From the NCBI GenBank assembly GCA_016708315.1, contig JADJGC010000010.1, forward strand, positions 1-64,000: DNA of 64,000 bases, given 5' to 3'. This DNA comes from a bacterium (GTDB lineage Bacteria > Zixibacteria > MSB-5A5 > CAIYYT01). Shown here piece after piece: positions 62,680-64,000 of this stretch (positions are counted from its first letter, which is position 1; each line of letters opens with the position of its first letter). The translations under genes and the position numbers were made by a program. Under the pieces are notes generated by a model. The model did not search any database and was not told the origin of the DNA. It saw only the letters and a list, made by a program, of their open reading frames with translations.

Positions 62680-63657
62680 ATGGCTAAAAAAGTTATTCTC
62701 TCCGGCATGCAACCTACCGGCAAGTTGCATCTCGGTAATCTCGAAGGCGCCCTCGCAAATTGGGTGCGTCTGCAAAACGAATACGACATGTATTGCTGCA
62801 TCGTCGACTGGCACGCGCTGACCGCCGATTATGACAAGACCGCTGACCTCGATGACAAAATCGTCCAGATGGCAATCGACTATCTTGCCGCCGGTCTCGA
62901 TCCGAAAAAGTGCGCCATCTTCATTCAGTCGCAGGTCAAAGAACACGCTGAACTGCACTTGTTGTTCTCGATGATCACCCCGACCCCGTGGCTCGAACGC
63001 GTTCCATCGCACAAGGAAAAGGTCGAGAAACTCGGCCTCGACAGCTACGGCTTCCTCGGCTATCCGCTATTGCAGGCCGCCGACATTCTTCTCTATCGCG
63101 CTGATTTCGTGCCGGTAGGGAAGGACCAGGTCCCGCATATCGAATTGACCCGCGAGGTCGGTCGCCGTTTCAACGGCATCTATGGCGAGGTCTTTCCCGA
63201 TCCGCAGGCACTGCTCACCAAGATTCCCGTCGTTCCCGGAATTGACGGCCAGAAAATGAGCAAGTCCTACGGCAACGAGATTCCCATAGCGGAGAAACCC
63301 GAAGAGACCGAAGCCAAAATCAAGAAGATGTTCACCGATCCGCAGAAGCTCCGCAAGGGTGATCCTGGCCGTCCCGAAATTTGTCCGGTCTTTGCCTTGC
63401 ATCAGTTGTATACTCCGCAGGCGGAAATCGACCGCATCGACACCGACTGCCGCTCCGGCGCTCTCGGTTGTGTCGCCTGCAAGAAACAGCTTGCGGACGA
63501 CATAAATAAAGCGTTAGAACCTATTCGTAGCAAGCGCACGGCGCTCGAAAGCGACATCGACTTTGTCAACGACATGCTCGAGGACGGCGCCAATCGCGCC
63601 CGTGTTCGCGCTCAGGAAACGATGACCATGGTTAGAGAGAAGATGAATCTGCGATGA
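62680..63657 (+). CDS. trpS: Tryptophanyl-tRNA synthetase
   Basis: 325 residues, normal length. Class I marks: SGMQPTGKLHLGN with the HIGH-type motif HLGN at 17-20, and KMSKS at 192-196 (GQKMSKSYGNE). DWHALTADY is the family segment near the tryptophan pocket. Near the C-terminus there is a CRSGALGCVACKK Cys cluster, a feature of the TrpRS-type with a metal or cluster site. The TGA overlaps the scpA start (ATGA at 63654). Confidence 0.96.
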   Translation: MAKKVILSGMQPTGKLHLGNLEGALANWVRLQNEYDMYCCIVDWHALTADYDKTADLDDKIVQMAIDYLAAGLDPKKCAIFIQSQVKEHAELHLLFSMITPTPWLERVPSHKEKVEKLGLDSYGFLGYPLLQAADILLYRADFVPVGKDQVPHIELTREVGRRFNGIYGEVFPDPQALLTKIPVVPGIDGQKMSKSYGNEIPIAEKPEETEAKIKKMFTDPQKLRKGDPGRPEICPVFALHQLYTPQAEIDRIDTDCRSGALGCVACKKQLADDINKALEPIRSKRTALESDIDFVNDMLEDGANRARVRAQETMTMVREKMNLR

Positions 63658-64000
63658 GCAACGATAATTTCTTCGATGATATTCAACCGGTCTCAGAGGC
63701 CGATAGCTTCCCGATAAAAATCGAGGGCTTCGAGGGCCCACTCGATCTGTTGCTCTATCTGATTCGCAATCAAGAGATCGACATCTACGAAATTCCCATC
63801 GCAACAATTACCGGCCAATATCTCGACTATGTCAAGATGATGAAATTGCTCAACCTCGAAGTTGCCGGCGAATATCTGCTTATGGCCGCCACGCTGATTC
63901 GCATCAAGGCGCGTCTGCTGATGCCGCGTCATGCCGAAATCGAAGGCGATGATGAGGACCCGCGCGAAGAGCTGATTATGGCTCTGCTCGAATACAAGCG
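63654..64000 (+). CDS. scpA: Segregation and condensation protein A (5' part)
   Basis: The frame from ATG 63654 is open to the window end (115 codons seen). It has FEGPLDLLLYLIRNQEIDIY, the N-terminal SMC-binding start of the ScpA kleisin, followed by YLDYVKMMKLLNLEVAGEYL and AATLIRIKARLLMPR. ScpA bridges the SMC heads together with ScpB in chromosome condensation. It overlaps the trpS stop by four bases. The 3' part is outside the window. Confidence 0.93.
   Translation, partial: MSNDNFFDDIQPVSEADSFPIKIEGFEGPLDLLLYLIRNQEIDIYEIPIATITGQYLDYVKMMKLLNLEVAGEYLLMAATLIRIKARLLMPRHAEIEGDDEDPREELIMALLEYK

Noticed and set aside
1..64000. CRISPR array, prophage or IS element
   Set aside because: No regularly spaced repeats with unique spacers, no phage structural genes, and no transposase motifs were seen on either strand.

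Overview
The window most resembles a bacterium of the candidate phylum Zixibacteria or a close relative in the FCB group. This is inference. It rests on secreted proteins ending in a paired dockerin-like module with the signature 'ISDAVYLINYIFSGG', other secreted proteins ending in an FlgD/T9SS-like domain ('NFPNPFNP'), many outer-membrane beta-barrels and lipoproteins (a diderm envelope), and many dispersed intergenic hairpin repeats. No phage, insertion sequence or CRISPR array was seen.

Layout. Bases 1-12,500 carry housekeeping genes (ispF, a dedA-like gene, ddl, an M42 peptidase, cysS, a lepB-like signal peptidase) and small lipoproteins. Six reading frames here show one or two apparent frameshifts. 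One pair, in the M42 peptidase, compensates, so the ORF looks intact while an internal conserved segment is scrambled. Bases 10,500-14,740 hold an unusual three-gene set: a helical cytoplasmic protein, a protein with an HxxxCxxC anti-sigma-type zinc motif, and a membrane protein with a Lon-type (S16) Ser-Lys protease domain. Then come tRNA-Thr(UGU), greA, a NodB-fold protein and an ABC-2 exporter pair.

Bases 19,900-28,300 encode three large secreted proteins with paired dockerin-like C-termini, one an M1 aminopeptidase, and a small beta-barrel. Bases 28,300-31,160 carry a sigma-4-like HTH protein, an unannotated 58-residue ORF with its own terminator, and an AbiE-like nucleotidyltransferase/antitoxin pair with a readable promoter and operator. 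A membrane spermidine-synthase-like protein and two tandem dockerin-bearing metalloproteases follow.

Bases 37,690-47,630 look like one operon: Ser/Thr kinase, CsgG-like periplasmic protein, CsgG-like TPR lipoprotein, beta-barrel, cohesin-like lipoprotein, and a 1200-residue beta-helix/PKD protein. A cohesin-like surface lipoprotein in a region rich in dockerin-like C-termini suggests a cohesin-dockerin surface-attachment system without cellulases. This is my main candidate for an undescribed system.

The right end holds a zinc-ribbon protein, a lipoprotein/beta-barrel/M6-protease operon, a WYL regulator, efp (Arg at the modified-loop tip), an RNase HIII lacking its usual N-terminal domain, an IF-2B family gene, a GAF sensor with a degenerate HisKA-like end, a metallophosphoesterase, a GNAT protein, an HNH nuclease, trpS and the start of scpA. 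All functions are read from motifs. No database search was run.
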